64,000 nt of DNA from Streptomyces varsoviensis. GTDB lineage: Bacteria > Actinomycetota > Actinomycetes > Streptomycetales > Streptomycetaceae. The notes below the pieces were generated by a model. The model was not told where the DNA came from. It did no database searches and saw only the letters and a program-made list of their open reading frames with translations. The stretch covers positions 1-64,000 of the forward strand of contig NZ_JOBF01000003.1 in the NCBI RefSeq assembly GCF_000718635.1, given 5' to 3'. How positions within the stretch are numbered: position 1 is the stretch's first letter; every line of letters starts with the position of its first letter. Positions 28,872 through 38,600 of this stretch are shown piece by piece. A program made the position numbers and the translations under genes.

Positions 28872-28928
28872 TGCCCCAGTACGGCCCTGCTCTTCGCTCC
28901 CAATCCGGCATAAATCGGAGTTCACGCT

Positions 28929-29195
28929 ATGAATTGGGACAACATATCCCTGATCATCCTCGCCGCGTTCGGCTGCCTCACGCTCCTGCTGGCACAAGTG
29001 AGCGAGGTCTTGTCGAAGCTTCCACAGATCATCCGCGCTTGGCGTCAGGTACGCCAAGAACTGAACACCGACACGGATAACCGCTGTCCGCGGCCCCCGG
29101 CAAATACCTTCGGTAGACGCGTGAGTGACCCGCCCGGCCCGCCCGACGGCGGACGCCGTTCCACACGGAACTCACCCAGTCCGCCCGCAGGCTGA
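28929..29195 (+). CDS. Small single-pass membrane protein
   Basis: Predicted 88-residue protein. A hydrophobic helix at about 6-24 (ISLIILAAFGCLTLLLAQV) is followed by an amphipathic basic helix (LPQIIRAWRQVRQEL) and a Pro/Arg/Gly-rich tail. CGGAG at 28916-28920 lies 8 nt before the ATG. The pairing with the upstream cysteine-motif gene suggests one transcript. Function is unknown. Confidence 0.6.
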   Translation: MNWDNISLIILAAFGCLTLLLAQVSEVLSKLPQIIRAWRQVRQELNTDTDNRCPRPPANTFGRRVSDPPGPPDGGRRSTRNSPSPPAG

Positions 29196-29279
29196 GGCTT
29201 TCTGGCGAGAACGCGATTCTGGACAGGGCGCCTAGCACTCGCCAACTGGGCTTCCCCCTGATGCGACGGCACAGCCCCG

Positions 29280-29309
29280 AGGCCGCCACCCCCGTTGGGG
29301 TGGCGGCCT
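29280..29309. terminator. Strong terminator ending the accessory block
   Basis: A 13-bp perfect stem (aggccgccacccc and complement) with a 4-nt loop, followed by ttcgctgtg. It serves the small membrane-protein gene and possibly the convergent VOC gene. Confidence 0.85.
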
Positions 29310-29339
29310 TCGCTGTGCTTGGTGCGTGAGGGAGCGGGG

Positions 29340-29867
29340 TCAGCGCCAGTTGTTGTTGGGGGTGTGGTCGCCGGAGAGCCAGCGGGCGAGGTCGGCGTGG
29401 GCGGTGGTGCGGCGCTCTTCGTCGATCTTGGCCACGTCGGGGTGGTCGACGGCGAATTCGAGCCGCAGGCCGTTGGGGTCGGTGACGTAGAGCGAGACGC
29501 AGAAGCCGTGGTCGATCACGTGGGCGTCCGAGTCCGGGTCGGCCGCGGTGAGGCGCTTGTGCATGGCCTCCTGGGTCTCGTGGTCGACCTTGAAGGCGAT
29601 GTGACGGAAGGGGGTGTCGTTGATGTCGGTCCGGAATTCCTTCTGGGCCTCGGAGTCGGCGAACTGGAAGAAGGCCAGGGCGCTGCCGTCGGCCAGGCCG
29701 TACAGGGCGTGGCTGTACGCGCGCTCGGTGCCGAACAGGGTGTTGACCTCGGTCCACACGGCGATCAGGGGCAGGCCGAGCACGTCCTCGTAGAAGTGCC
29801 GGTTGGCTTCCTGGTCGTCGGTGATCCAGGCGTTGTGGTGGAGGCGGAGGGGAAGGGTCTGGCTCAT
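29340..29867 (-). CDS. VOC-family (glyoxalase/dioxygenase-like) protein
   Basis: Metal-dependent beta-alpha-beta protein of 175 residues in the glyoxalase/extradiol-dioxygenase superfamily. Candidate metal ligands are His in LHHNAWITDD, His in RHIAFKV and Glu in GLRLEFAVDHP, the usual His/Glu pattern of this fold. FYEDVLGLPL is a typical VOC motif. The ATG at 29867 follows GGAG; a TTG three codons upstream is an alternative. The substrate is unknown. It lies just outside the accessory block. Confidence 0.88.
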   Translation of the reverse strand: MSQTLPLRLHHNAWITDDQEANRHFYEDVLGLPLIAVWTEVNTLFGTERAYSHALYGLADGSALAFFQFADSEAQKEFRTDINDTPFRHIAFKVDHETQEAMHKRLTAADPDSDAHVIDHGFCVSLYVTDPNGLRLEFAVDHPDVAKIDEERRTTAHADLARWLSGDHTPNNNWR

Positions 29868-30004
29868 GTCGGTCAACTCCGTTGGCTCGTACGGGTGTTG
29901 AGTCGCGAGGCGCTACCGGCCCGCCGTCGCTGCATTCAGGATGCACCGCTAAATGGTTGACCGTTAAATCATTTTCCGCCATTGTCCGCCGCCCAGCGTC
30001 GGGT

Positions 30005-31252
30005 TCAGGCCAGTCCCAGCGCGAAGGCCGAAAAACCGACGGCCAGGGCGACCGCCAGGAGGCGGGGCGTGCGGGAGAGGCCGGTCCAGGGGGCTTCCAG
30101 GTGACGGGTGGTGCGGGCGATGGTGATGAGGAGGATGGCGAAGAGGGGGAGCCAGGGGAGGCGGGTGAGCATCCAGGCCGGGAAGTCCGGGGCCGTGGTG
30201 AGGCCGGTCACCGTGCCGAGGAAGGCCGCGGGGACCGCCGCCGCGAGCATCGCCGTCTGGTGCCAGCACAGGCTCGTCATCGCCGACGCGTTGACCGCCG
30301 ACACCGGGGCCCACAGCGCCGGCCTGCGCATCAGCGCCGCTATTCGGTCGCGGAGCAGGATCGCCGCCCCGCACTGCGCCGCGGCCAGCGCGATCACCAG
30401 GAGAGACGGCGGATGGGAGTTCGTACGGTCCTGGCCGGGCACGCCCACCATGCTCACCGGGTAGTGGAACACCACCAGCAGCACCGCGAACAGCGTCGCG
30501 CCGCCGGCGCACAGCAGCCACGCGCCCCGCCTGCCGAGGCGCTTCTCGCCCCAGGAGACGCCCAGTTGGTAGCCGACCAGCCAGCCGGGAAAGAGGCTGA
30601 TCAGCCCCACCCATCCGGGCACGGACGCCGCGTACGGCCCGTAGCGCAGGAAGTCCACCACGGCCACCGTCGCCATCAGCGGCGCCGCCGCCCACCCGCC
30701 CATCCTGCGGTTGGCGGCCACGCAGTACGGCGTCAGCGCCGTCACCACCGCGTACACCAGGACGAACCACAGCGGCTGTACGACCAGCGTCGCGGCGGTG
30801 CGCAGGGTCCGCTCGGGCACCCCGAGCACGTACAGCAGCGGTGCGAGCAGCGCCCAGACCGCCGTGACGCCCACGGCGGGCCGCAGCAGACGGGCGAGAC
30901 GGCCGCGTATCCAACGCGTCCGCGACTCGCCGCGCGCGGCCGACCGCCGGTAGGACAGCACGGAGGCGTAGCCGCCGACCAGGAAGAAGATGCCCAGCAT
31001 CTGGAGCACCCAGGTGATGGGGGCCAGCGGGGCGAAGGACGACAGCGGGCTCGCGTTGTGCAGCGCGCCGTTCCCGTCCAGGCTCAGCCCGCCCACCAGC
31101 CAGTGGCCGGTCGGCACCGCCAGCAGCGCCAGCGCCCGCAGGGCGTCTATCGCCCGGTCCCGTTGGGGCGTCGCCGCCGACGGCTCCGCCTTGTCCCCCG
31201 CGACCCCCGCGGCGCTCGGTTCGTACGTACGAGGGCGCTCCGCGATGCTCAT
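30005..31252 (-). CDS. Acyltransferase 3 family integral membrane protein
   Basis: Multi-pass O-acyltransferase-like protein of 415 residues. The family start RDRAIDALRALALLAVPTGH contains the essential RALA...H pattern. About ten hydrophobic helices follow (for example LGIFFLVGGYASVLSY, LLVIALAAAQCGAAILL, LPLFAILLITIARTT). Such enzymes acylate sugars or cell-envelope polymers at the membrane. The acceptor is not evident here. The start at 31252 lies beside a 7-bp tandem repeat region shared with the divergent gcvH promoter. Confidence 0.88.
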   Translation of the reverse strand: MSIAERPRTYEPSAAGVAGDKAEPSAATPQRDRAIDALRALALLAVPTGHWLVGGLSLDGNGALHNASPLSSFAPLAPITWVLQMLGIFFLVGGYASVLSYRRSAARGESRTRWIRGRLARLLRPAVGVTAVWALLAPLLYVLGVPERTLRTAATLVVQPLWFVLVYAVVTALTPYCVAANRRMGGWAAAPLMATVAVVDFLRYGPYAASVPGWVGLISLFPGWLVGYQLGVSWGEKRLGRRGAWLLCAGGATLFAVLLVVFHYPVSMVGVPGQDRTNSHPPSLLVIALAAAQCGAAILLRDRIAALMRRPALWAPVSAVNASAMTSLCWHQTAMLAAAVPAAFLGTVTGLTTAPDFPAWMLTRLPWLPLFAILLITIARTTRHLEAPWTGLSRTPRLLAVALAVGFSAFALGLA

Positions 31253-31351
31253 GCGTACGTGCCCCCGCCCGCGCCGCCCGCTCCGGCACAGTCCGGTCTT
31301 CTCCTGGGAAACGGCATGACGGGTCCTTTGCTCGGCCGGCGGCTCGGTGAG

Positions 31352-31388
31352 GTGAGTGCTGAGTGCTGAGTGCTGAGTGCTGAGTGCC
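31352..31388. repeat. 7-bp tandem repeat (ctgagtg) in the acyltransferase/gcvH intergenic region
   Basis: About five copies of gtgctga in a row. The 443-bp divergent region 31253-31695 otherwise shows no gene and no recognisable glycine riboswitch. Confidence 0.8.
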
Positions 31389-31695
31389 TCAATGCTCTTC
31401 GGGAACGGCGTGCCGGGCAGTGAGGGCAGGGCCCCAACTCGGGTGGGGCGGCCCGGCCTTGCCGGACGGGGGGCTGTCGCCCTCGGAGCAGGGGGCTAAC
31501 CCCACCACGCACCCCCGCCGCTGCCGCCGGGTGGCCAGGCACCGCTCCTTGACGCGCCCCCGGGCCGCGCGTGCTCTTGGCGGGCACGGCGCGCGGTGGC
31601 ACCGTCGAGCAGAGCAGGTCCCCCGCCCGCTGTCCCGTCCGCCCTGTACGCCCCATCCGCGCCGCCCGTCGCAGACGCCGCCTAGGAGGCACGTC

Positions 31696-32091
31696 ATGGT
31701 GAACATCCCCGAGGACCTCTCGTACACCAGGGATCACGAATGGCTGCGGATCAAGGGTGACCAGGCGACCGTCGGCATCACCGACTTCGCGCAGCGGCAG
31801 CTCGGCAGCATCGTCTATGTCGAGTTACCGAAGCCGGGCGAGCGGTTCGAGGCGGCCGAGGCGTTCGGGTCGGTGGAGTCGGTCAAGGCCGTGACGGAGA
31901 TCTATATGCCGGTGAACGGCGTCGTCATCGCGGTCAACGAGACCACCAACGACAGCCCGGAGCAGATCAACGACGATCCGTACGGCGATGGTTGGGTGAT
32001 CTTCATCCAGGTGCCCTCCCCCGGCGCGTACAGCGGGCTGCTCAACGCGGAGGAGTACGCGGCCTATCTCGCCGAGGACGATCCGGAGTAG
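31696..32091 (+). CDS. gcvH: Glycine cleavage system H protein
   Basis: Lipoyl carrier that shuttles the methylamine group between the P, T and L proteins of glycine cleavage. The 131-residue protein has the full H-protein fold (NIPEDLSYTRDHEWLRI at the start). The lipoylated Lys is in GSVESVKAVTEIYMPVNG, and ends with LLNAEEYAAYLAEDD. TAGGAGGC precedes the ATG at 31696. No gcvT, gcvP or glyA lies beside it, so it is an orphan copy here. Lipoylation would come from LipB/LipA in the same window. It may be a second gcvH or a moonlighting lipoyl carrier. Confidence 0.93.
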   Translation: MVNIPEDLSYTRDHEWLRIKGDQATVGITDFAQRQLGSIVYVELPKPGERFEAAEAFGSVESVKAVTEIYMPVNGVVIAVNETTNDSPEQINDDPYGDGWVIFIQVPSPGAYSGLLNAEEYAAYLAEDDPE

Positions 32092-32167
32092 TGGGAGGAG
32101 CCGCAGGAGAGAGCCGGAGTGGCCGCGGGCGGGCTGCTCAAGCGGGGCGCATGCTTCAATGGGGGGC

Positions 32168-32299
32168 ATGGCCAGCCTTCAGACGAGCACCGCTACGGGT
32201 CGCAGCGACCTTGAGCCGTTCTGGCCGTCACGCCAGCATCACGATTACGACCGAGTGTGTTGCCGCGCGATCTCCGCGCAGGCCCGCTCCCCCCGCTGA
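32168..32299 (+). CDS. Possible 43-residue peptide upstream of the winged-helix gene
   Basis: A short frame begins ATG GCC AGC CTT with GGGGGG directly upstream. It encodes FWPSRQHHDYDRVCCRAIS and ends about 100 bp before the next start. The CCR motif and location recall Streptomyces regulatory leader peptides, but codon bias is weak and it may be non-coding. Confidence 0.35.
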   Translation: MASLQTSTATGRSDLEPFWPSRQHHDYDRVCCRAISAQARSPR

Positions 32300-32401
32300 C
32301 GCCCGCGGTCGACGTCAGCCCGCCGGTCGCCCGTACCGGCCCATGGCCAGCGCGCACGTAACGCCCCCCGACGGCATCTCGCGCGAAAGAGCTGAGTCCC
32401 C

Positions 32402-32971
32402 ATGACGAATCTCCGTACCCTGTCGCCCTCCCCCGCCGCTTCCGCCCCCGTCCCCGCTCCGGCCGCCACCGCCCCCTCGCACCGCCACCGGCTGCGGGCC
32501 GTCGCGCCCGGCGAGCCGCCGCCGGTCGCCGAGCTGCTGCACGCCGGCGCGACGTGGCTGCCCGCTCCCCCGCACACGCTGCCCACCCTGCCGGGCCAGC
32601 CGCCGATGGTCGGCTATCTGGTGCTCGTACCGGCCGAGCAGCAGGCCGCAGGGGCTCCGGAGGCCGCCCCGGCGGCGGCCGACGATCTTGTTCGCATAGA
32701 TCCGGAACGGCGCACCGTCCACGTCGCCGGGCGCCCCCTCGACCTCACGTATCTGGAGTTCGAGCTGCTCGCCCACCTCGTCGCGCACCCGCACCGGGTG
32801 CACACCCGCGATCAGCTCGTCACGACGGTCTGGGGGTACGGGCACGTGGGCGACGGCCGGACCGTCGACGTGCACGTCGCCCGGCTGCGCCGCAAGATGG
32901 GCGCGGAGCACCGGGGGTCGATCGTGACCGTGCGGCGGGTCGGCTACAAGTACGTGCCTCCGCTCGCCTGA
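32402..32971 (+). CDS. Orphan winged-helix (OmpR-type) DNA-binding protein
   Basis: A 189-residue regulator with no receiver domain. A Pro/Ala-rich N-terminal part (1-95) precedes the trans_reg_C winged helix (about 100-188: DLTYLEFELLAHLVAHPHRV, GDGRTVDVHVARLRRKMG, VTVRRVGYKYVPP). Its signal is unknown. A strong hairpin follows the stop. Confidence 0.85.
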   Translation: MTNLRTLSPSPAASAPVPAPAATAPSHRHRLRAVAPGEPPPVAELLHAGATWLPAPPHTLPTLPGQPPMVGYLVLVPAEQQAAGAPEAAPAAADDLVRIDPERRTVHVAGRPLDLTYLEFELLAHLVAHPHRVHTRDQLVTTVWGYGHVGDGRTVDVHVARLRRKMGAEHRGSIVTVRRVGYKYVPPLA

Positions 32972-32993
32972 CCCGTCTCCCGTAGCGATGCGC

Positions 32994-33024
32994 CGGGCGG
33001 CCGTTCCTTCGGGGCGGCCGCCCG
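32994..33024 (+). terminator. Terminator after the winged-helix gene
   Basis: Stem cgggcggcc / ggccgcccg (9 bp) with a loop containing ttccttcgggg, 23 bp after the stop. Confidence 0.75.
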
Positions 33025-33192
33025 TCCACATACAGCCGGCCTGATCGCAGAAGCAACCAGCGACGCCGGCGTGGTGTCGCTAGGTACACCATGGCCCGGG
33101 TGCCGGGCCCAGTGACCGATAATGGGCCGATCAGCAGACTGGTGACGTGCCCGACCGCCGGGTGACAGGGAAGAGCGCAGGGAGACATACAG

Positions 33193-34485
33193 ATGAGGGT
33201 CCGCAGCGCACTGCTGGCCACTGCACGGGGGCTGTACCTGTCCGTCGTCGGCCTGGCCGGATCGATCATTTTCTTTACGCTCGCGATCGTCTCGATCGTC
33301 CTGACCCCCCTGGGCCTGGGCGTCTTCACGACGCCCGTCGTGTTCAAGGGCGTACGGGCCTTCGCCGACCTGCGGCGGGTCCAGGCGTACACGTGGTCGG
33401 GGGTGCGCATCCCCTCGCCGTACCGGCCGCTGCCCGCCGAACACTCCGGCGGCGTGATCGGGCAGATGGAGCGCTGCCGGGCGCTGCTCAAGGACCCCGC
33501 CACCTGGCGCGACATCGCCTGGCTGCTCGTCGACATGACGGCGGGCTTCTTCCTCGCGCTCCTGCCGGCCGTGCTCTTCCTGTACGCGCTGTGGGGCCCC
33601 GTGCTGGCCCTGGGCGTCTGGCGGCCGATCGTGAACGCCGGCGGCAACGAGTGGTTCGCGTTCATCCACATCACCGGCCAGACCAGCGCGAACCTGGCCG
33701 CCGCGCTCGGCATCTGCTGCGGCGTCCTGGCCTTCTTCGTCAATCCGGCCCTGCTCCGCGGCCACTTCACGCTGGCCATGTCGCTGCTCGCGCCGACCGA
33801 CGCCGCCACCCGCGAGCAGGCGCTCGCCCAGCGCGTCGACCGGCTGACGGAGACCCGCCACGACGCGCTGGACACCTCCGCCGCCGAGCTGCGCCGCATC
33901 GAGCGCGACCTGCACGACGGGGCGCAGGCCCGGATCGTCGCCATGGGCATGAGCCTGGGCACCATCGAGGCGCTCATCGAGAAGGACCCGGCGCAGGCCA
34001 AGAAGCTGCTGGCGGCGGCCCGCGCCGACTCCGCCGACGCCCTGACCGAGCTGCGCGACCTGGTCCGCGGCATCCACCCGCCGGTGCTGGCCGAGCGCGG
34101 TCTCGGCGACGCCGTACGGGCGCTGGCGCTGCGCATGTCGATGCCGGTCGAGGTCGACATCGAGCTGCCCGGCCGGGCCGAGGAGCCGGTCGAGTCGGCC
34201 GCGTACTTCGCGGTCAGCGAGGTGCTGACCAACGCCGCCAAGCACTCGGGCGCCGAGCAGGTCTGGCTGGACATCCACCACACCGACGGCATGCTGCGCA
34301 TCAGCGTGACCGACAACGGGCGGGGCGGCGCGACCACCTCGGGCGGCTCGGGGCTCGTCGGCGTCGAGCGGCGGCTCGGCACGTTCGACGGCGTACTGGC
34401 CATGAGCAGCCCGGCGGGCGGGCCGACGATGGTCACGATGGAGATCCCGTGCTCCCTGAGCCCCGCGCCCGCGCGGGGCCGGTGA
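33193..34485 (+). CDS. Membrane sensor histidine kinase (NarL-type partner)
   Basis: Sensor kinase of 430 residues. The N-terminal membrane 'putative sensor' domain has four predicted helices (about 15-40, 105-135, 150-195). HisKA_3 follows, with phospho-acceptor His241 in ERDLHDGAQARI and the typical LRDLVRGIHPPVLAERGL. The HATPase domain has VLTNAAKHSGA and VTDNGRGGA. The signal is unknown. It precedes a LuxR/NarL response regulator by 424 bp, with a terminator-like hairpin in between. Confidence 0.92.
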   Translation: MRVRSALLATARGLYLSVVGLAGSIIFFTLAIVSIVLTPLGLGVFTTPVVFKGVRAFADLRRVQAYTWSGVRIPSPYRPLPAEHSGGVIGQMERCRALLKDPATWRDIAWLLVDMTAGFFLALLPAVLFLYALWGPVLALGVWRPIVNAGGNEWFAFIHITGQTSANLAAALGICCGVLAFFVNPALLRGHFTLAMSLLAPTDAATREQALAQRVDRLTETRHDALDTSAAELRRIERDLHDGAQARIVAMGMSLGTIEALIEKDPAQAKKLLAAARADSADALTELRDLVRGIHPPVLAERGLGDAVRALALRMSMPVEVDIELPGRAEEPVESAAYFAVSEVLTNAAKHSGAEQVWLDIHHTDGMLRISVTDNGRGGATTSGGSGLVGVERRLGTFDGVLAMSSPAGGPTMVTMEIPCSLSPAPARGR

Positions 34486-34516
34486 GCCGCGCCCCGTACC
34501 ACCCACCTGAGCAGAC

Positions 34517-34551
34517 GAGCGCCCCCGGCCGGCCCGGCCCCGGGGGCGCTC
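34517..34551 (+). terminator. Hairpin between kinase and response-regulator genes
   Basis: 12-bp stem (gagcgcccccgg / ccgggggcgctc) followed by tt, 32 bp after the kinase stop. Confidence 0.8.
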
Positions 34552-34565
34552 TTCGCTGCGTACGG

Positions 34566-34735
34566 ACCCGTACGCCCCGCAGGGCCCGGACACAGGGGAG
34601 GACCCGTACGCCCCGCAGGGCCCGGACACAGGGGAGGACCCGTACGCCGCGCCGGGCCCGTACGCTCCACCGGCTCGTACGCCCCGCAGGCCCCGTACGC
34701 CCCGCAGGCACCGTACGCCTCACAGGCCCCGTACA
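34566..34735. repeat. 36-bp perfect tandem repeat and cgtacgcc-rich array
   Basis: 34566-34601 and 34602-34637 are identical (acccgtacgccccgcagg and onward). A decaying series of cgtacgccccgcagg elements runs to about 34735. There is no gene in this 424-bp gap. Confidence 0.85.
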
Positions 34736-34909
34736 AACGCGGACGCGTACCCGGCTCTCCCCGCTCTCCCCGCCCCCTCCCCCGCGCCGATGAGACCATA
34801 AGCTCGCGGGGCCCGCCCCGCGCGGCCCGTTCAGCCTCGGCGCGGTCCGCCGATCGGCCGCCGACCCGGCCGCCGGCCGGTCCCGTCACTTCCCGACCAT
34901 GGAGATTCC

Positions 34910-35557
34910 GTGCGCGTTGTCCTAGCCGAAGACCTCTTCCTCCTCCGGGACGGCCTGGTCCGGATGTTGGAGGCGTACGACTTCGAGATCGCCGCCGCCG
35001 TCGAGAGCGGCCCCGAGCTGACCCGGGCGCTGGCCGAGCTGAAGCCGGACGTGGCGGTGGTGGACGTGCGGCTGCCGCCGTCGTTCTCGGACGAGGGGCT
35101 CCAGTGCGCGCTGGCGGCGCGGCGGGCCACGCCCGGTCTGCCGGTGCTGGTGCTGTCGCAGCACGTGGAGCAGTTGTACGCGCGCGAGCTGCTGGCCGAC
35201 GGGAGCGGCGGCGTGGGGTATCTGCTCAAGGACCGGGTCTTCGACGCGGACCAGTTCATCGACGCGGTACGGCGGGTGGCCGCCGGTGGTACGGCGATGG
35301 ACCCGCAAGTGATCTCTCAGCTCCTCTCCCGGCGGTCCCAGGACAAGCCGATGACCCATCTGACGCCCCGTGAGCGCGACGTGATGGAGCTGATGGCGCA
35401 GGGGCGCTCCAACGCCGCGATCGCCGCCCACCTGGTCGTTACCGAGCGTGCGGTCGCAAAGCACACCTCGAACATCTTCGGGAAGCTGGGGCTGCCGCCG
35501 TCCGATGACGACAACCGCCGCGTTCTGGCAGTCCTCGCCTACCTCGACCGCGGCTGA
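34910..35557 (+). CDS. NarL/LuxR-family response regulator
   Basis: A 215-residue two-component regulator. The receiver domain (1-120) has acidic residues in VVLAEDLFLLRDGL, phosphorylatable Asp52 in AVVDVRLPP and the Lys of LLKDRV. The C-terminal LuxR HTH contains LTPRERDVMELMAQGRSNAA and VAKHTSNIFGKLGLP. GGAGATT precedes the GTG at 34910. Its partner is most likely the kinase encoded just upstream. Confidence 0.93.
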   Translation: MRVVLAEDLFLLRDGLVRMLEAYDFEIAAAVESGPELTRALAELKPDVAVVDVRLPPSFSDEGLQCALAARRATPGLPVLVLSQHVEQLYARELLADGSGGVGYLLKDRVFDADQFIDAVRRVAAGGTAMDPQVISQLLSRRSQDKPMTHLTPRERDVMELMAQGRSNAAIAAHLVVTERAVAKHTSNIFGKLGLPPSDDDNRRVLAVLAYLDRG

Positions 35558-35645
35558 AGCGCCTCATTGCCCCCGTGTGCGACGACGGTTAACGTGCGCT
35601 GCGCACAGCGTCCATTGTTGCCGCTGCACACAGGGAGCGTTTGCT

Positions 35646-38600
35646 ATGACCGACCTGTCCAGCCTGCCCGGACTGCCCGGACTGTCCAGACGCGGGCTGC
35701 TGGGGACCGCCGGCGCGCTCGGCGCCGGAGCCGCCCTCAGCGGCCTCACCCCCGCCGCGGCCGCGGACACCGCCTCCGGCACCACCGCGACCGCGACCCC
35801 GTTCACCACCGCCCCGGCGCGAGCAGCGCTGGGGCGGCTGCTTCCCCGGCACGCGGACCAGTTCCGGCTCGTTCCGCTGCACGGCGGCGAGGAGCGCTTC
35901 GAGGTCTCCGGCCGGGCCGGGGAGGTCGAGGTGGCCGGGACGAGCCCGGCGGTGCAGCTCACCGGCGTGCACTGGTATCTGAAGTACGTCTGCGGGGCCC
36001 ACCTCACCTGGAACGGCAGCCAGACGGACCTGCCCCGGAGGCTGCCGTCGCCCGGCCGCCCGTTGGAGAGATCCACGTCGTTGGCGCACCGCTTCGCGCT
36101 CAACGACACCAACGACGGCTACACCGCGCCGTACGCCGACTGGGCGTTCTGGGAGCGGCGGATCGACCTCCTCGCGCTGCACGGCTGCAACGAGGTGCTG
36201 GTGATCGCGGGGCACGACGAGGTCTACCACCGGGTGCTGATGGACTTCGGCTACAGCGACGCCGAGGCCCGAGCCTGGCTGCCCGCGCCGTCCCACCAGC
36301 CGTGGTGGCTGCTGCAGAACCTCAGCGCGTACGGCGGGCCGCTCAGCCGTGAGCTGCTGGCGAAACGTTCCGCGCTGGGGCGGCGGATCGCCGACCGGCT
36401 GCGGGAGCTGGGCATGCACCCGGTGCTCCCCGGCTATTACGGGACCGTGCCGGACGGCTTCGTGGCCCGTAACCCCGGTGCGCGCGTCGTCCCGCAGGGC
36501 GAGTGGCACGGCTTCAAGCGCCCCGACTGGCTCGACCCGCGCACGGCCGTCTTCGGCGAGGTCGCCGCCTCCTTCTACCGGCACCAGCGCGACATCCTCG
36601 GCGAGGCCGCGCACTTCAAGATGGACCTGCTGCACGAGGGCGGCACCGCCGGCGACGTGCCGGTCGGCCCCGCCGCGCAGGGCGTCGAACGGGCGCTGCG
36701 CGCCGCGCACCCGGACGGCATCTGGACGATCCTGGGCTGGGAGAGCAACCCGCTGCCCGAACTGATCGCGGCGGTCGACAAGTCGAAGATGGTGATCTTC
36801 GACGGGATCTCCGACCGCACCACGGCCGAGCCGGACCGCGAGAAGGACTGGGCCGGCACCCCGTACTGCTTCGGCACCATCCCCAACTACGGGGGCCGCA
36901 CCACGCTCGGCGCCAAGACGCACGCCTGGAACGACCGGTTCTTCAGGTGGCGCGACAAGTCGAACAGCGCGCTGGCGGGGACCGCGTACATGCCGGAGGC
37001 CACCGACCGCGACCCGGCCGCCTTCGAGCTCTTCTCCGAACTGGCGTGGCGCGAGCGGCCCGTGGACCGGACCGAGTGGTTCGCCGACTACGGCGAGTTC
37101 CGGTACGGGGAGCGGGACGGCGGCGCGCGCCGCGCCTGGGCCGCGCTGCGCGACACCGCCTACCAGCAGCACGCGCCCGAGCGCAGCGACCCGCACGACT
37201 CCCTCTTCGCCGCCCGCCCCGACCTCGACGCCAACCGCGCCGCCGAGTACGCGCCGCGCGACCTGTCCTACGACCCGGCGCGCTTCGACGCGGCGCTCGC
37301 CGGGCTGCTGGCCGTCGACGACGAGCTGCGCCGCAGCGACGCGTACAAGGCGGACCTGGTGGACGTGGCGCGGCAGGCCGTCGCCCACCGCAGCCGCCAG
37401 TTGCTGCCGCAGCTCAAGACCGCGTACATGCGGAGGGACCTGCCGGCCTTCCGGGCGCTGTCGGCGCTGTGGCTGAGGCTGATGCGGCTGGCCGACGACA
37501 TCGCGGGCGCGCACCGCGCGTTCCTGCTCGGGCCCTGGAACGAGGCGGCGCGGGCCATGGGGACGAGCGCGGCCGAGTCGGCGGAGCTGGAGCGCACGGC
37601 CCGGGTGCTGATCACCGTCTGGGGCGACCGGGCCACCTCCGACCCCGGCAAGCTGCACGAGTACGGCAACCGCGACTGGAACGGCCTGATGGCCGACTTC
37701 TACCTGCCGCGCTGGGCGAAGTGGCTCGGCGAACTGGAGGACGCGCTGCGCGAGGGGCGGGCGCCGCGCCCGGTGGACTGGTTCGCCTTCGAGGAGCCGT
37801 GGACGCGCGAGCGCAAGCGGTACCCGCTGCGGCCCGCCTCCGACGCCTACCGCACCGCGCGGCGCGTCCACGACACGCTGGCCGCCGCCCCGTACCAGGG
37901 CACCCTCTCCGCCACCGCCGAACCCGCCGCCGTGCCGCCCGGCGGCCGGGCGACGCTCACCGGTGCGCTGCGCAACGTCAACGGCCTGCGCGCCACCGGC
38001 CGCGTCGACTTCGCGCTCTCGGGCCTCGACGCCGCCCCGCGGGGCCCGCTCTCGCTGCCGTACGTCGCGCCGGGCGGCACGGGCACGGTCCGCTGGCGGG
38101 TCACGGCCCCGGCCGGCCCGCTCGACCGGCCGCTGAAGCCGCTGCCGTACGAGCTGACGGCGCGGTACGGGCCGCGCGGCGAGGAGCGGGTGACGGCCGT
38201 CCTGCCCGGCACGCTCTACGCGGCGGGCCCGCTGGCGGCCGGCTGGAAGACGGTCACCAACAACGCCGCGATCTTCGGGCAGCTCGGCGACCGCTTCGCG
38301 ATCGAGGGCGGCGGCATGGACCTGTGGAAGGGGACGGCGGAGTTCGGGGCGGTGTACCGCGAGGGCGCGCTGAGCCCGGGGCACTCCGCCACGGTCCGCG
38401 TCGACACCCAGACGAACACCGGCGGCTGGGCCCGTACCGGCATCATCGTCCGCAACTCCCTGGCCTCCACGGTCCCTCCGCGGTCCCCGGGCTTCATCAA
38501 CCTGGCGGCCACGCCGGAGCAGGGCGTCGTTCTCTCCTACGACACCAACGGCGACGGCACGGTCGACGCCTACCGGCGGATCACCGGCCTCAAAGCCCCG

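Noticed and set aside
31389..31690. Glycine riboswitch before gcvH
   Set aside because: I looked for the conserved glycine-aptamer core in the gcvH leader and found no match.
34566..34735. CRISPR-like array
   Set aside because: The 36-bp units are immediately adjacent without unique spacers and then decay; there are no cas genes.
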